Shown here: positions 31,025 to 42,321 of the stretch, in pieces
Layout of the letters: each line of letters begins with the position of its first letter
Numbering within the stretch: position 1 is the first letter of the stretch
From: Beta vulgaris subsp. vulgaris
Lineage: Eukaryota; Streptophyta; Magnoliopsida; Caryophyllales; Amaranthaceae
Reading direction: 5' to 3'
DNA: 64,000 nt
NCBI RefSeq assembly: GCF_026745355.1
Contig: NC_079209.1
Location: 51,567,585 to 51,631,584 of the forward strand
Notes under the pieces: generated by a model
Databases searched by the model: none
What the model saw: the letters and a program-made list of their open reading frames with translations, nothing else
What the model was told of the DNA's origin: nothing
Program-made: the position numbers and the translations under genes

Positions 31025-32420
31025 TTGGCCCCTATTTATGTGTTCAGTGAGAAGATGGAGGATGATCCGTTAAGGCCTGAAGATGTGCCCATAGTCCGAG
31101 AATTCCAGGATGTCTTTCCTGAGGAAATACCTGGTATGCCTCCAAGGAGAGATGTAGAGTTCACCGTTGACCTAGTACCTGGGACTGGACCCATTTCGAA
31201 AGCCCCTATCGGATGGCTCCGGCAGAAATGAATGAGTTAAAGAACCAGTTAGAGGAACTCTAGACAAAGGGTATATTAGACCTAGCATGTCGCCATGGGG
31301 AGCACCCGTCTATTTGTGAAAAAGAAGGATGGTAGCTTGAGGTTATGTATAGACTACCGGGAGTTGAACAATGTCACTGTGAAAAACAAGTATCCATTAC
31401 CTAGGATTGATGATTTGTTCGACCAACTTCAGGGTGCGGGGATGTTCTCCAAAATCGACTTAAGGTCTGGTTACCATCAGTTGAGGATTGTTGATCATGA
31501 TATACCTAAGACTGCCTTTCGAACCAGATATGGCCACTATGAGTTTACGGTTATGCCTTTTGGGTTAACCAATGCACCTGCAGTTTTCATGGACCTTATG
31601 AATAGAATTTTCCGACCCTACCTAGACAAATTCGTCGTGGTATTCATAGACGATATCCTGATCTATTCTAAGAACAAGGAGGAACATGAGGATCATTTGA
31701 GGTCATTTTGCAGACACTTAGGGACAACCAACTAATGCAAAGTTTTCGAAATGTGAATTTTGGTTGGAAAGAGTGTCATTTTTGGGTCATTTTATCTCTA
31801 AGGAGGGTGTATCAGTCGATCCTGCGAAAATCAAAGCCGTGAGTGAATGGCCTACCCCAAAGAATGTCACGGATATAGAAGTTTCTTGGGTTTAGCCGGT
31901 TACTATAGGAGATTTGTGAAAGACTTCTCCAAAATAGCAAAACCTATGACAAACCTGATGAAGAAGGATTGTAGGTTTACCTGGAATGAGGACAGTGAGA
32001 AGGCCTTCCAAAACTCAAAGAAGGTTAACCTCAGCCCCTGTCCTAACCTTGCCTAAGGGAACGAAGGATATGATGTGTATAGTGATGCATCCAAAAATGG
32101 GTTGGGTTGTGTTCTGATGCAAAACGGGAAAGTTATAGCTTATGCGTCCCGACAGTTGAAGCCATATGAAGTCAATTACCCAACACATGACCTAGAATTG
32201 GCCGCCATAGTATTTGCACTCAAAATCTGGAGACACTACCTCTATGGGTAACCTGCCGTATCTTCACCGATCACAAAAGCCTTAAATATATCTTCACCCA
32301 GAAAGACCTCAACATGAGGCAGCGCAGATGGTTAGAGCTCATCAAGGACTATGACTTAGACATCCAATACCATGAGGGTAAAGCCAACGTTGTTGCTGAT
32401 GCGTTAAGTCGCAAGTCTAG
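31025..32420 (+). pseudogene. Reverse transcriptase and RNase H region
   Basis: The segment 31025-31231 is the conserved linker (VVREF-type '[18 protein letters not shown]', then '[13 protein letters not shown]'). RT motifs follow: [42 protein letters not shown] and the catalytic FIDDIL (about 31645-31665). Then come, with frame breaks near 31735, 31850 and 32055, the thumb and 'GLAGYYRRFVKDFSKIAKP'. RNase H has [14 protein letters not shown] at about 32080 and '[14 protein letters not shown]' at about 32190. Stops and shifts rule out a full enzyme. Confidence 0.9.
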
Positions 32421-33985
32421 CCATAGCCTGAATACATTAGTCGTTGCCGACAAACTTTGTGAGGAATTCTCTAGACTTCAGATAGAAGTTGTTCATGAAG
32501 GGGAGGTAGAAAGATTGCTGAGTGCCCTAACCATCGAACCTAACTTCCTAGAAGAGATAAGGGCGAGTCAACCTGGGGATGTGAAACTTGAGCGAGTCAA
32601 GGCAAAGCTTAAGGAGGGCAAAGCAGAGGGGTTTGCGATCCATGAGGATGGAAGCATACGATATAAGGGTAGGTGGTGCGTGCCACAAAAGTGTGAAGAG
32701 CTGAAACAAAAGATAATGAGCGAGGGTCATAACACGACGTATTCTGTCCACCCAGGGGGAGATAAGTTGTATAAGGACCTCAAGAAGATGTTTTGGTGGC
32801 CTGGTATGAAGAGAGCAGTAGCTGAGTTTGTTTCCAAATGCTTAACATGCCAGAAAGTCAAAAGTGAACACAAGAGACCTCAGGGAAAGATTCAACCCTT
32901 AGACATTCCGACATGGAAATGGGACTCGATATCCATGGACTTCGTTGTCGCCTTACCTAGGAGTCGGGGAGGCAATAATACCATTTGGGTGATAGTGGAT
33001 AGACTAACCAAGACAGCAAGGTTCATACCTATGAAAGATACGTGGAGTATGGAAGCCTTAGCCAAGGCTTATGTGAAAAATGTCATTCGATTGCATGGAG
33101 TACCCACAAGTATAGTATCAGATCGAGACTCTCGATTCCTGTCGAATTTCTGGAAAAAGGTCCAGGAAGCATTTGGTAGTGAGCTATTAATGAGTACAGC
33201 CTTTCACCCAGCTACCGATGGTCAAACGAACGAACTATTCAGACCTTAGAGGACATGTTGCGAGCATGTGCTTTAGAATACCAAGGGTCATGGGAAGACC
33301 ATTTGGACCTCATAGAATTCTCATACAACAACAGCTACCATGCTAGTATTAAGATGGCACCATTTGAAGCTTGTACGGGAGAAAGTGTCGTAGCCCTTTG
33401 TGTTGGAACGACATCAGTGAGACTGTAGTGTTAGGACCTGAATGATTCAAGAGACGATGGATCAAGTGCGAGTCATTCAAGAAAAGATTAAGACTGCACA
33501 GGACAGGCAAAAATCCTATGCGGACCAGAAGCGAAGGGACAAAATTTCGAAGTTGGGGAAAAAGTGTGCTTAAGGTCCCCAATGAAAGGAGTGATGCGAT
33601 TCGGGAAAAAGGGGAAGCTAAGCCCTAAGTTCATAGGACCCTATGAGATACTGGCGAGGGTAGGGAAAGTTGCTTATCGCCTGGATTTACCCAACGACTT
33701 AGAAAGGGTCCATAACGTGTTTCACGTATCCCAACTCCGGAGATACGTACCTGATGCGTCACATGTCCTTGAACCTGAAAACGTAGAGATAGACGAAACT
33801 TTGTCCTATGAGGAGAAACCTGTCCAGATCCTAGACCGCAAAGTGCGAAGTACGAGGAATAAGGACGTCAGAATTGTCAAGTGTTGTGGAGAAATCAAAC
33901 TACCGAGGAAGCCACATGGGAAGCCGAAGATGCAATGCGTCTGAAGTACCCTGAGCTTTTCCAAGAGGTACGTGAGTTACGGGGA
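32314..33985 (+). pseudogene. Integrase region with chromodomain-like end
   Basis: 32314-33249 is open. After the end of RNase H (ADALSRK), it has the zinc-binding HPGGDKLYKDLKKMFWWPGM...C..C region near 32740-32855, and the catalytic core with SMDFVVALP and VSDRDSRFLSNFWK. A stop at 33247-33249 breaks the core. Further pieces follow in shifted frames, including [33 protein letters not shown] and a chromodomain-like tail near 33835-33960, itself shifted by one base. Chromodomains steer chromovirus insertion to heterochromatin. Confidence 0.85.
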
Positions 33986-34209
33986 CGTAACTTTTCTTTT
34001 AAGGGGGGAAGAATGCGATAGAATTTCGCGCTTTCACCCTAAAGTATGTTAATTATGTTAGTTATGTTAATTATGTTAGTTATATGCTAGTTATGTGTGA
34101 AAACTGCTTATCTATTGTGTGAACGTTAGAAAACGCTTGTGAAATTTGGGACTTAGAAGTGCAAAAGATCGTCGTTAAGACGGGCTACCTCAAAGTTTCG
34201 GGACGAAAC

Positions 34210-34228
34210 TTCTTTTAAGGGGGAAGCC
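34210..34228 (+). promoter_or_regulatory. Polypurine tract
   Basis: AAGGGGGAAG within 34217-34226, directly before the TG that opens the 3' LTR; primes plus-strand DNA synthesis in LTR elements. Confidence 0.75.
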
Positions 34229-36786
34229 TGTAATACTCCGTATTTTTAGTATAATTTCGTACTAATTAAGAAAATATAAAAGAATTAATAAAAAGGTATT
34301 TTAATTTATTTACAAATTAATAGGAATAAATTATTGTTAATAGAATTGTTAGGCATTTTCGGAGTTTTAAAAGAGTAACCTAATCTTACTTGACCTAGGG
34401 TTACTACCTTTTGAAGGGAGTATAAAAAGAAAAGGAGAGGGAATTTCAGAAAACCCTAAACCCTTCTTCTCCCTCTCCTCAGCCGACTTTCTTCTCCCTC
34501 TCTCTCTCCTTAGCCGATCTCTCTCTTCTCTCTCCTCAGATTTCTTCCTCTCTCTGATCTTCTCTCAATCTCTCGCTGCTCTTCCTCTCGTCTCCTCCCT
34601 CTCGTCGTCGGTGTGCGTGGTGCGGTAGGAGTTCGTCGAGGGTTTGGTGCGATTTCCGACGAGAGTATTCGAGAAGTTTCGGTGTGAAGGAGTTCGAGGT
34701 TGTGCGATTTCAGGCGAGGTTTGGTCGAAGGGTCGAAGGTTCGTGCGGTGTGTCGAGGTTTTCGTCCGTGGTTTCGTGCGGCGTGTGTGTGGTTCGAGTG
34801 TTGCGACGAGGGTCGCGGTGTTCGAGGGTTGTGCGCGAGGCTGCTGTGTTTGCGCGAAGATCGGGTCGTACGGGTGTGCTGCGCGACATACCTGGAATTG
34901 TGCGAACCAGCGAGGCTGGTGCGGGTGTCCGTGGGCGACGAGCGAAGCCTGGCGAGGCTGCTGTGCGCACGTGTGGTGTGGTATTTCGGTCGCCGGAGTT
35001 CTTTCGCCGGCAAATTTAGCGGTATACCCTATTATGTACCTAAAATATTATATCAGTTTTATTACTTATATTTACTGTTTTCATTATTACGTAAGGTTTG
35101 TAATTAATAATTAGTAATTAGAGTGTTTAGTAAATTATTAGATTGTTTAACTAGTTAAGTTATTATTCTGTTTTAAGTTGCATTCTGGTTAGGTTTGTAA
35201 TTGGAATAAGATAAAAGTAGGAGACGTGTGTATTATTATTAGTTACAATTATTATCGTTTCATGGGTGACTTGTTTCACGGAACCTGACTTTGGGACTTA
35301 TGACTTACTTTTGGACATATGACTTACCTTTGGGACTTATGACTTACTTTTGGACATATGACTTACCTTTGGACATATGACTAAATTCTGGACATAAGAC
35401 AGGTTGGACTTATGACCTTTTCGGATTGGTAAAATAGTGGACTAATGTTACTAACTAACTTAGTTACTCACTAACGCTGACTTCTAAAAGACGTTAAATT
35501 CACTAGATTAGAATTATAACGAAAGTTCTGGAATAAGGTTTTAACTATTTTAATTCGAATCGTTAGATCGTTATGGTCTTAGTACGTAGTAGTTGATAGT
35601 GTTATCAAGACGTAACACTAAAGCTTTGTTTTAACGATTTAGGTCCCAATTTCATAAGCGGCTCGTTCTATTAAGTCAGCGAAAATTCTCCGCTACAAGG
35701 TACGTACGCGTACCAGTTTACTTTCAAAGCTTAGTATCATGATTAGGTTGCAGTTCATGTTATTGGAACCTAGTACCATGATAGGGAACATTTGATTGTG
35801 ATTATTTGGTTAGACGTTTATAACGTGAAATCAATATGATGCATTGAAATATGTTGCAATGAAATGCGAAGTTCTATCGTAGTGTAACATCAGCATTATT
35901 AATCTGATCTATAGGTAACAAGAGTGTTACCAGAGATAAGATTGAGTTTGGTAATTAAGAGAGCATGTAAATGACTCCTTAAAGTTATAAAAGAATGGTT
36001 GGTATTAAAAGAAGATTATGGCGATACTTGTAGTTGGATTCCCTACAAGTATAGAACAATGAGGGAGTGTGGACTTGTCCTACACTCCTACGCAGGCCTA
36101 CTGTGACGACAGTAGTGTCCTTATATTTTGATAACTCAAGTAGGCGGAAGGTTCCGTTCGATCTTGGGGGTATGCATACTAAGGTGATGGGTGTGAGACG
36201 GAACAAAACCGTATTTGCATTTCATCTAACCAAGTGGTCTATTAAGGATTCAGTAGCCCGTATGATTCTAGTAAGATGACGGTGCCCGTTCGATGCCAAA
36301 TAATGAAAGATTAAAGAATGTGAGATATTGTAATTTCATATATTAGTCTGTAAGGTGTGCATCATTTATGTTCATATAGTTTCAATGGTTTATTACGTAC
36401 TCAACATAGCTGACTCTGTGTGTTATTATGTGTTTGTTGTCCTGTGATGAACCATTGACACTTCAATGGGGAGCAGACTAGGTGAGCTGGTGCTGCTGCA
36501 TGATATCAAGCATAAGGGGGCTAGTTTGTAGTTTGAAGTTAAACTTTTGGTTTAAGTATTACTGAATTTTATAGAACTTTGTTACATGGTTTGAGTTTGA
36601 ATAAAGAGGGGTCAACTATGATTCCCGAGTTGTATTTACATTTTCTATTCCGCTGCAATTTGGTTTTGAGACAATGAATTTGAGTTACCATATTTCTAAT
36701 TATGCCTTGCATTCCATCGCGGCGGTAACACTCCCAAAGTCGATGCGACGTAGCATTAGACGTGTATGGATTTTGGGGGTGTTACA
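34229..36786 (+). repeat. 3' LTR
   Basis: Same features and order as the 5' LTR, with scattered indels. Reading frames on it at 34510-35114 are the same GC-rich by-products as in the 5' LTR. Confidence 0.93.
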
Positions 36787-37156
36787 TATTGGACCTTATT
36801 GAAACTTATTAGACCTTATTGGCCCTGATTGAAACTTATTAGACCTTATTGGACCTGATTGAAACTTATTATATCTTACTGGACCTGATTGAAACTTATT
36901 ATACCTTATTGGACCTGATTGAAACTTATTTGACCTTATTAGACAAAAACATTGACCATGAATAACATAAATATTACCACTAACGTAAATACTATCCCTC
37001 AAAATTTTTTATGGAGTAATAATTATTATAATTCGTCCTTTAAAAAATAATGATTATTAATTATCTCTTATGATAATTAATTTAACAAAAAAATTACTAT
37101 TTATATATTTGCCTATACATAACTTTCACCACTAATATATCTAATAGTCTTGTTTT

Positions 37157-37680
37157 GATTTTATAAAACACTAGTAGAAAATCAAAAATGAATTAACATT
37201 TATTGCTAACAAGTTAAAATTGGCACATATAAAAAATTCTCACTTCACTTTTATTAATGTGAAGGTAAGTAGATAGCATTAACTCATTCCTTCATTTCTT
37301 CTCCTTTCATTTATGTGAATGTACTCGAAGATAAAAAAAAAACAAAAAGAAAGAGAAAAAATTGCTCAAAATCACCGTAGCTTTGCATGACATTGCTTCA
37401 TTCATTTCTTCTCCTTTCTTCTCCTTTCTTCCTTATGTTTTTTTTCTTTTTTTTTGCTTTTCTCCAATACTCCATTAGAGACACAAACACGAATATGTAG
37501 ATACCTCGGGCTAAAATTGCAAATGAAATATGGTTGGATGTTGGTGAAGAAAACGTATTGATTGAAGAGGATGATGTAGAAAATGAAGAAAGATACTCCG
37601 ATGAAAAAAAAATACTCCAATGATGATAATGAAGCAATCAATTGATAAAATTTATATCTTTATTTCATTGTTATTAGTAA
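37157..37680. repeat. Extra ~520-bp segment present only in MITE B
   Basis: MITE A goes directly from 'CTAATAGTCTTGTTTT' to 'CGAAAACATGTTATCTC' (about 24405-24440). MITE B has about 520 bp between these blocks, with CACTAGTAGAAAATC near 37170 (like the end of a CACTA element) and a CT-rich stretch at 37395-37465. No matching right end was seen, so either B gained it or A lost it. Confidence 0.5.
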
Positions 37681-38569
37681 CGAAAACATGTTATCTCTAG
37701 TTATTTAAAGACGAATTGCAAAATATTGTAATTATAATAATTATTATTATCGTTAACCTTAATTATTGGATCATGATTATAATATTATTTAATAGCAATA
37801 TGAATAATCAAATAATAGACAATAATACAAGTATAATACTATACATTATGGTACTTTAATAAAAAATTCTAATAAAACTAATCAGCTAATAGTAATATGA
37901 ATAATAAAATAATAAACATAATACAAATAAATAATAAAATAATAGACATAATACAAATAAAGAATAAAAATAATAGACCCTAATACAAGTATAATATTAT
38001 ATAATCATTGTGGTACTTTAATTAAAATTCTAATAATAACATAATCAACTAATAGTGATATGAAATTATGAATAACAAAATAATGGACAATAATACAAAT
38101 GTTTATTAAACATTGACTATTTGGACCTTATTGGACCTTATTAGACCTGATTGGAACTTATTGGACCTTATTAGACCTGATTGTAACTTATTGGACCTGA
38201 TTGAAACTTATTGCACATGATTGGAACTTATTGGACCTTATTAGACCTTATTGGAACTTATTGCCCTTATTAGACCTTATTGCAACTTATCTGAACTTAT
38301 TGGACCTGAAACTTAATTTTTTAAGTTGAACAGAACGCACCCTAAATGGGTGAGCATGTGATCAAAATAGAAGAGAGAAAGTAAAACATGTTTTTTATAC
38401 CCAACCAATGAGATTGAATAAACATTAAATGAGGGTATCAAAAATCCATGTGGAAAGGTGGAGAAAGAGGGTAAAAAGTGATGTTAAAAAATGCAAACAA
38501 GGAAAATAAAAACAATACATTGGGACACACAAAATGAAATATAGGAACTACCAAATGGGACGGACGGAA

Positions 38570-38703
38570 TAACATTTATGATTTTTTTCCCGATATATAA
38601 CTACTCTTTATTTAATTTATTATGTGCCCTTATAACTAGTTTTACTTTTTACTCAACTAATAGACCGTCAGACAGTCTTTCAAAGATTTCGGGAAAGAAA
38701 ATT
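38570..38703. other. Short spacer
   Basis: AT-rich spacer between the nest and the foldback element. Confidence 0.4.
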
Positions 38704-39455
38704 GTTAAGCATCATTCTAAAATTTCTTAAAATCGCTCCATAGCACACTTGAAAATGCAATTTTACCCTTAAATTTCTCTTTCATCCTCACCATCACTGA
38801 AATCCTCTCACTACCACCACCACACACACAACCACCACCGAAACCACGCAAACCACCACATAAAACAAGCAAACCACCAAGGAAACCAACAAAAAATTTG
38901 CTCCCCCACCACTGAAACATCCTGCTAGCACGTTTCCTTCATGGCTGGAACGTAGAGGTGAGTATAGGCCAGGTTCAGGCCAAGCCAAGCCTTAAAAAAT
39001 TGCTCAATAGTCGAACCGGGCTATAAAATTATGCCCAAACCCGCTCAAAAATCGGGTCGGATCGAGTCAATGCTGGGCTTTTTTGATAAGCTTTACTGGA
39101 ACGTCCTAGCCGGACATTCCGATGGAGGAGGAGAGGAATTTTATTTTTTTGGTTTCTGCGGCTTGCTCGTGGGGGTTGCAGGGTTGGGGGCTGCAGGATT
39201 GGGGGTTGCTAGTGGGGGTGGGGGTGGGGTGGGGGTGGAGGGAGGTGGTAGGGGCTACTGATGTAACACCCCGACCTGGTGTTTAATTTTTAAGGATATT
39301 ATAACTAATGGGTGGTGGAAAGGGTGATTGTGGGGATGAAAGTGGTGGCAGGAGGTGGTGATTTGGAAAAAGAAAAGAGAAAAATATGAGTAAAATCGAC
39401 AATATTTAATGAGATCGGAGCGATTTTAAGAAATTTTGGGACGATATTTAGCATT
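38704..39455. mobile_element. Foldback element with ~240-bp imperfect arms
   Basis: Left arm 38704-38945 and right arm 39095-39455 are inverted copies: 'AAAATTTCTTAAAATCGCTC' at the left outer end pairs with 'GAGCGATTTTAAGAAATTTT' at the right. Inner parts pair as 'ACCACCACCAC' tracts with 'GGTGGTGG', and as 'CCTGCTAGCACGTTTCC' with 'GGAACGTCCTAGCCGGAC'. The centre (38950-39095) is a separate repeat with 'GGTTCAGGCCAAGCCAAGCC' and 'CGGGTCGGATCGAGTC'. Frames at 38717-38988 (-) and 39031-39261 (+) are Gly/Val-rich low complexity from the arms. It is similar in style to the element at 4370-5090. Confidence 0.55.
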
Positions 39456-39645
39456 TAGATTGCGAAATAACAAAAGAAATAGGCTGTCACAGTCATAAAT
39501 CACACATAGTCACGCGAATTAATCCTCTAATCGATATCTTCGTCGTTAAGAACATAAACTTCCTACAGTTCTCAACTCATCCAATTGAAACTCTCATCCC
39601 CTCCACAACTCTTTCTCTCTCCTCCATCATCTTGTGCACAAAACA

Positions 39646-39995
39646 ATGGCGTCAAGATGCGAAATCTTCTGTGAAATCATATGTGCTTTATTGCTCCCTC
39701 CTCTCGGCGTCTTCTTCCGCCATGGTTGTTGCAGCGTAAGTTCTTTCACTCTTCCAAAATTCATCAACTAATCAAACTCAAACTGAATTTTAAAATCAGA
39801 TTCTATTTCCTGAAATTGATTAAATTTTGAATTCTTGATGATGATTTTGAAAATTTGCAGCTTGAATTTTGCATATGCTTGGTGTTGACAATCTTAGGGT
39901 ACATACCTGGAATGATCTACGCTATTTACGTAATCGTCGCTGTTGATCGTGATCGATGGTACAGAGATGACGGCTATTATTATCGCGTTTCATAG
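39646..39995 (+). CDS. RCI2: RCI2/PMP3 family small membrane protein, copy 3
   Basis: Exons 39646-39735 and 39861-39995 (GTAAGT...TGCAG intron of 125 bp, phase 0) give 74 residues. Helix 1 is EIICALLLPPLGVFF, followed by RHGCCS. Helix 2 (ICLVLTILGYIPGMIYAIYV) is followed by a tail quite unlike copies 1 and 2, rich in Asp, Arg and Tyr (RDRWYRDDGYYYRV). The intron site is the same as in the other copies but the intron is short and free of transposons. It is therefore an older paralogue rather than a recent copy. The role is by family: small plasma-membrane protein linked to cold and salt tolerance. The gene starts about 190 bp after the foldback element. Confidence 0.92.
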
Positions 39996-42321
39996 ATTAA
40001 TTATGATTTTGTGAATTCCTTATCTCTGATCTTCTAGATCTGATTTTGTATCGTTGAATTGCTGTATCAATACTGTATTTACATTCTTTTAAATCTTGAG
40101 CTTTGATTGACTTTACTGTTGATTGATTTGTGAAAATTAATATGGTATATGTATTGAAATTGGACAGTTTTTTTTTTTCCGATGATGTTTTACTTTGTTG
40201 TTACTTACTGATTCATCTCTCTACTAACATGGCTACATATTTAGTCATCTGTTTTTTGAACACCGGCGTATGTAATACACACGTTATATTGTTAGTTTTT
40301 AGCCTTTTAGATGCTTGATATTGTTGTAATCGTTATCACTTGTAAAATTTGGTTTGAAATTTGAATTACAATTGTGATTTTGGGTACTTGGACAATTGGA
40401 CAATTGGACAATTTTGGACAAGCTAATCTAGGTGCTTGATATTGTCGCTATTATTATCACATGTTTGATTTAGTTTAAAATTTTGAGTTGCAATTGCGCT
40501 TTTGGGTACTTCAAAAAAGTGTGGGGTTCACGGTCATGAGAGAAGAGTATTGTTGTTTTTGCATCACTAGTTTGGGACTTTGGGCAACACAAGATGTATA
40601 ATAGCGACAATATCAAGCACCTATATCAAGTAAATAGTGAAAGTAAATGCATCTATAATGTATGAGGGTTTAGGATGCAAATGTATCAATCATTCAATCC
40701 CCATAGGGCTATTTTGGGGGGTAGAAACCCATTATTCTACCCCCATACGCTCAAGGATTTTTGCTTTGTTGAGTTGGACTAACTTAACTTGTGAAATGTT
40801 TCTTTTTAGCAGGATATTTTTTCTTACCATTATCATCAAAAGTTGTATACTAAAGTACTTATATGTTCTTCGAATGCTTAAGAAAACAAAGAGTCACCAT
40901 TCAGGAAGCGTTTGTCGCCAATTTCCACCGCTCACATCGAACAATCCTAATTTCCACCGCTCACTTAGTATTACATTGAACAATCCCTAGTCATATAGAG
41001 AGACATCAAAGAACACTTTGGGCTTTATTTATGAAGCTTGATGTTAGTGGACAAAAATTGTTTAATTTTAGGTTACTCAGAAGGTATAGTATGACTATTG
41101 CAAGCAAAACCCTCCAAAAGGAAAAGCTCACATAGAGTCACTTGATTTGACTATGGTTAGCTCTCTTTGTCAATCTTACTAATAAAGGCTTAAAGATAGC
41201 TTGTTTGTTTAGGATGGTGATGAGTTTGTTGAGGATCAATCCTCATGAGTCATGATCAGGTCTAGCAAATCTAGTAGCACCGAAATCTGTTTGGAAAGGA
41301 TTGGAGAATGAAAGATCGTCGAAGGGAAATAGGTTAGGAAGGGAAGAAGAGAAATTGGACATCGAAAGGAAAGGTGGGGGGGTTTTAAGGAATTTTCTAG
41401 GAGTAAATGTTTAGAGGAGGAAGTGGAAGAGTTTGAAGATAGATTCAAGGGAAGGAGATGCTGAAGAGGGAGAAAGAGGAAATAATTACGTTAGTTCATC
41501 ATTGATTAAAAAAGTAATTATGTAATGAACAAATTGACATGAAACATGTTATCACAAATATATTTTGCACTCCTTTAAAAATAGAATATGATAAGTGTTA
41601 CAATCACGTATTCACGTGTGAAGAAAAAAATCTAAACAAATCATTATACATATTAAGAATCTAATACAATCACATGTTGTATGGACATAAGGACATTACT
41701 AGATAACTATATAAATTGTAAGACAACATAAAGTTAATGGCTAAATTGTTATTTTTCATAGTTGAGGTTGCAAGTTCACTATATAAAAAACACGACTCAC
41801 TACACATGACATATTACTAGCTTAAAATATATTTTAATATAAACTAGTTTGTAGATCTGGGCTATGACCCAAGTACTTATAGTTTTCATTATTAATAATT
41901 TACTTTATAATGATTTCACAAAACATCATTTGATTTAGTGACCAAGATCGACTTTAGTATATAAAATTGGAGGTCATGCGATCAAATCCTATACAATGCC
42001 TTTATTATTTTTTCATTGTATATGGATCATATATGGTAAAACAACCTAAAAAAGAGCGCCAAATGTTACCGTTCATTGTTTAGTACCGATGGATTGATCA
42101 ACTTTTTCATAACAAAACATGCTCATCAAAATTTATAGGTGTTCTTATCCACACCTATTTTGATTGCTAATTTTGCTCATTTTGGAGATATAGAAGAGTA
42201 TAAAACTATAAATATAGAAAGTAAAAACCACACAAATTCAATCCCAATTCTGCACCCTATTTCCACTTATAAAAAGCAGTTAGTCCTTCATTTTAGACGG
42301 TTAAAAGCATTTCCCCTAAAA
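39996..42321. other. Intergenic with minor repeats, no gene seen
   Basis: A ~120-bp unit recurs imperfectly at 40312-40400 and 40433-40515 (GCTTGATATTGT.G..AT.RTTATCAC), and its start is found inverted at 40605-40625 (ACAATATCAAGCACC). ACAATTGG is repeated at 40390-40412. Short duplication 'AATTTCCACCGCTCAC' at 40918 and 40951. The frames at 40637-40990 and 41236-41448 (-) have no recognised domain. Confidence 0.45.
41844..41880 (-). mobile_element. Possible Helitron 3' end
   Basis: On the minus strand: a TTGGG-tcatag-CCCAG hairpin, then ATCTACAAA and CTAG followed by T. This matches the rule for Helitron 3' ends but the stem is short and no 5' end was found. Confidence 0.35.

Larger units (their letters stand above)
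25219..36786 (+). mobile_element. Ty3/gypsy LTR retrotransposon (chromovirus, Tekay-like), decayed
   Basis: 11.57 kb with direct LTRs of 2,543 and 2,558 bp and the perfect target duplication TATTG. The order PBS, extra acidic ORF, gag with CCHC knuckle, protease, reverse transcriptase, RNase H, integrase, PPT is that of Ty3/gypsy. The integrase tail ends in a chromodomain-like stretch, which places it with chromoviruses; the long LTRs favour the Tekay clade (moderate confidence). The coding region has many frame breaks and stops, so it is not autonomous. The two LTRs differ by scattered substitutions and many 1-3-bp indels, so the insertion is not recent. Confidence 0.93.
25061..38342. mobile_element. 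Tourist-like MITE B, interrupted by the LTR retrotransposon
   Basis: Same family as MITE A, beginning directly after the shared TAA at 25058-25060 with GGGTGCGTTCTATTCAACTT and ending AAGTTGAACAGAACGCACCC before TAA at 38343-38345. The LTR retrotransposon (25219-36786) lies in its left subterminal repeats, with TATTG duplicated at 25214-25218 and 36787-36791. Without that insert MITE B is about 1.7 kb. It is longer than MITE A because of an extra ~520 bp at 37157-37680. Confidence 0.85.
23777..38569. mobile_element. Outer MITE (CCTCCGT ends) split by a nest of elements
   Basis: TA then TTTCCTCCGTTCTATTTTAT at 23777 and, in complement, TTCCGTCCGTCCCATTTGG at 38569 followed by TA are the two ends of one Stowaway-type element. 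The match continues inward on both sides ('TAGTT.CC...TTTCATTTTG' and 'ACAC'). All sequence between about 23825 and 38500 was added later: two Tourist-like MITEs and the LTR retrotransposon inside the second one. Ends are diverged, as expected for the oldest layer. Confidence 0.6.

Noticed and set aside
32548..32751. Minus-strand frames over the integrase and RT regions
   Set aside because: They are antisense shadows of gypsy coding sequence.
36796..37002. Minus-strand repeat frame with NKFQSGPI units
   Set aside because: It is the complement of the 'CTTATTGGACCTGATTGAA' subterminal repeats of a MITE.
37398..37641. Two minus-strand frames of 79 residues
   Set aside because: They overlap in different frames over a CT-rich stretch within the extra segment of MITE B; no domain is seen.
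41236..41448. Ser/Leu-rich 70-residue minus-strand frame
   Set aside because: No upstream promoter, homology or repeat structure was seen; treated as chance.
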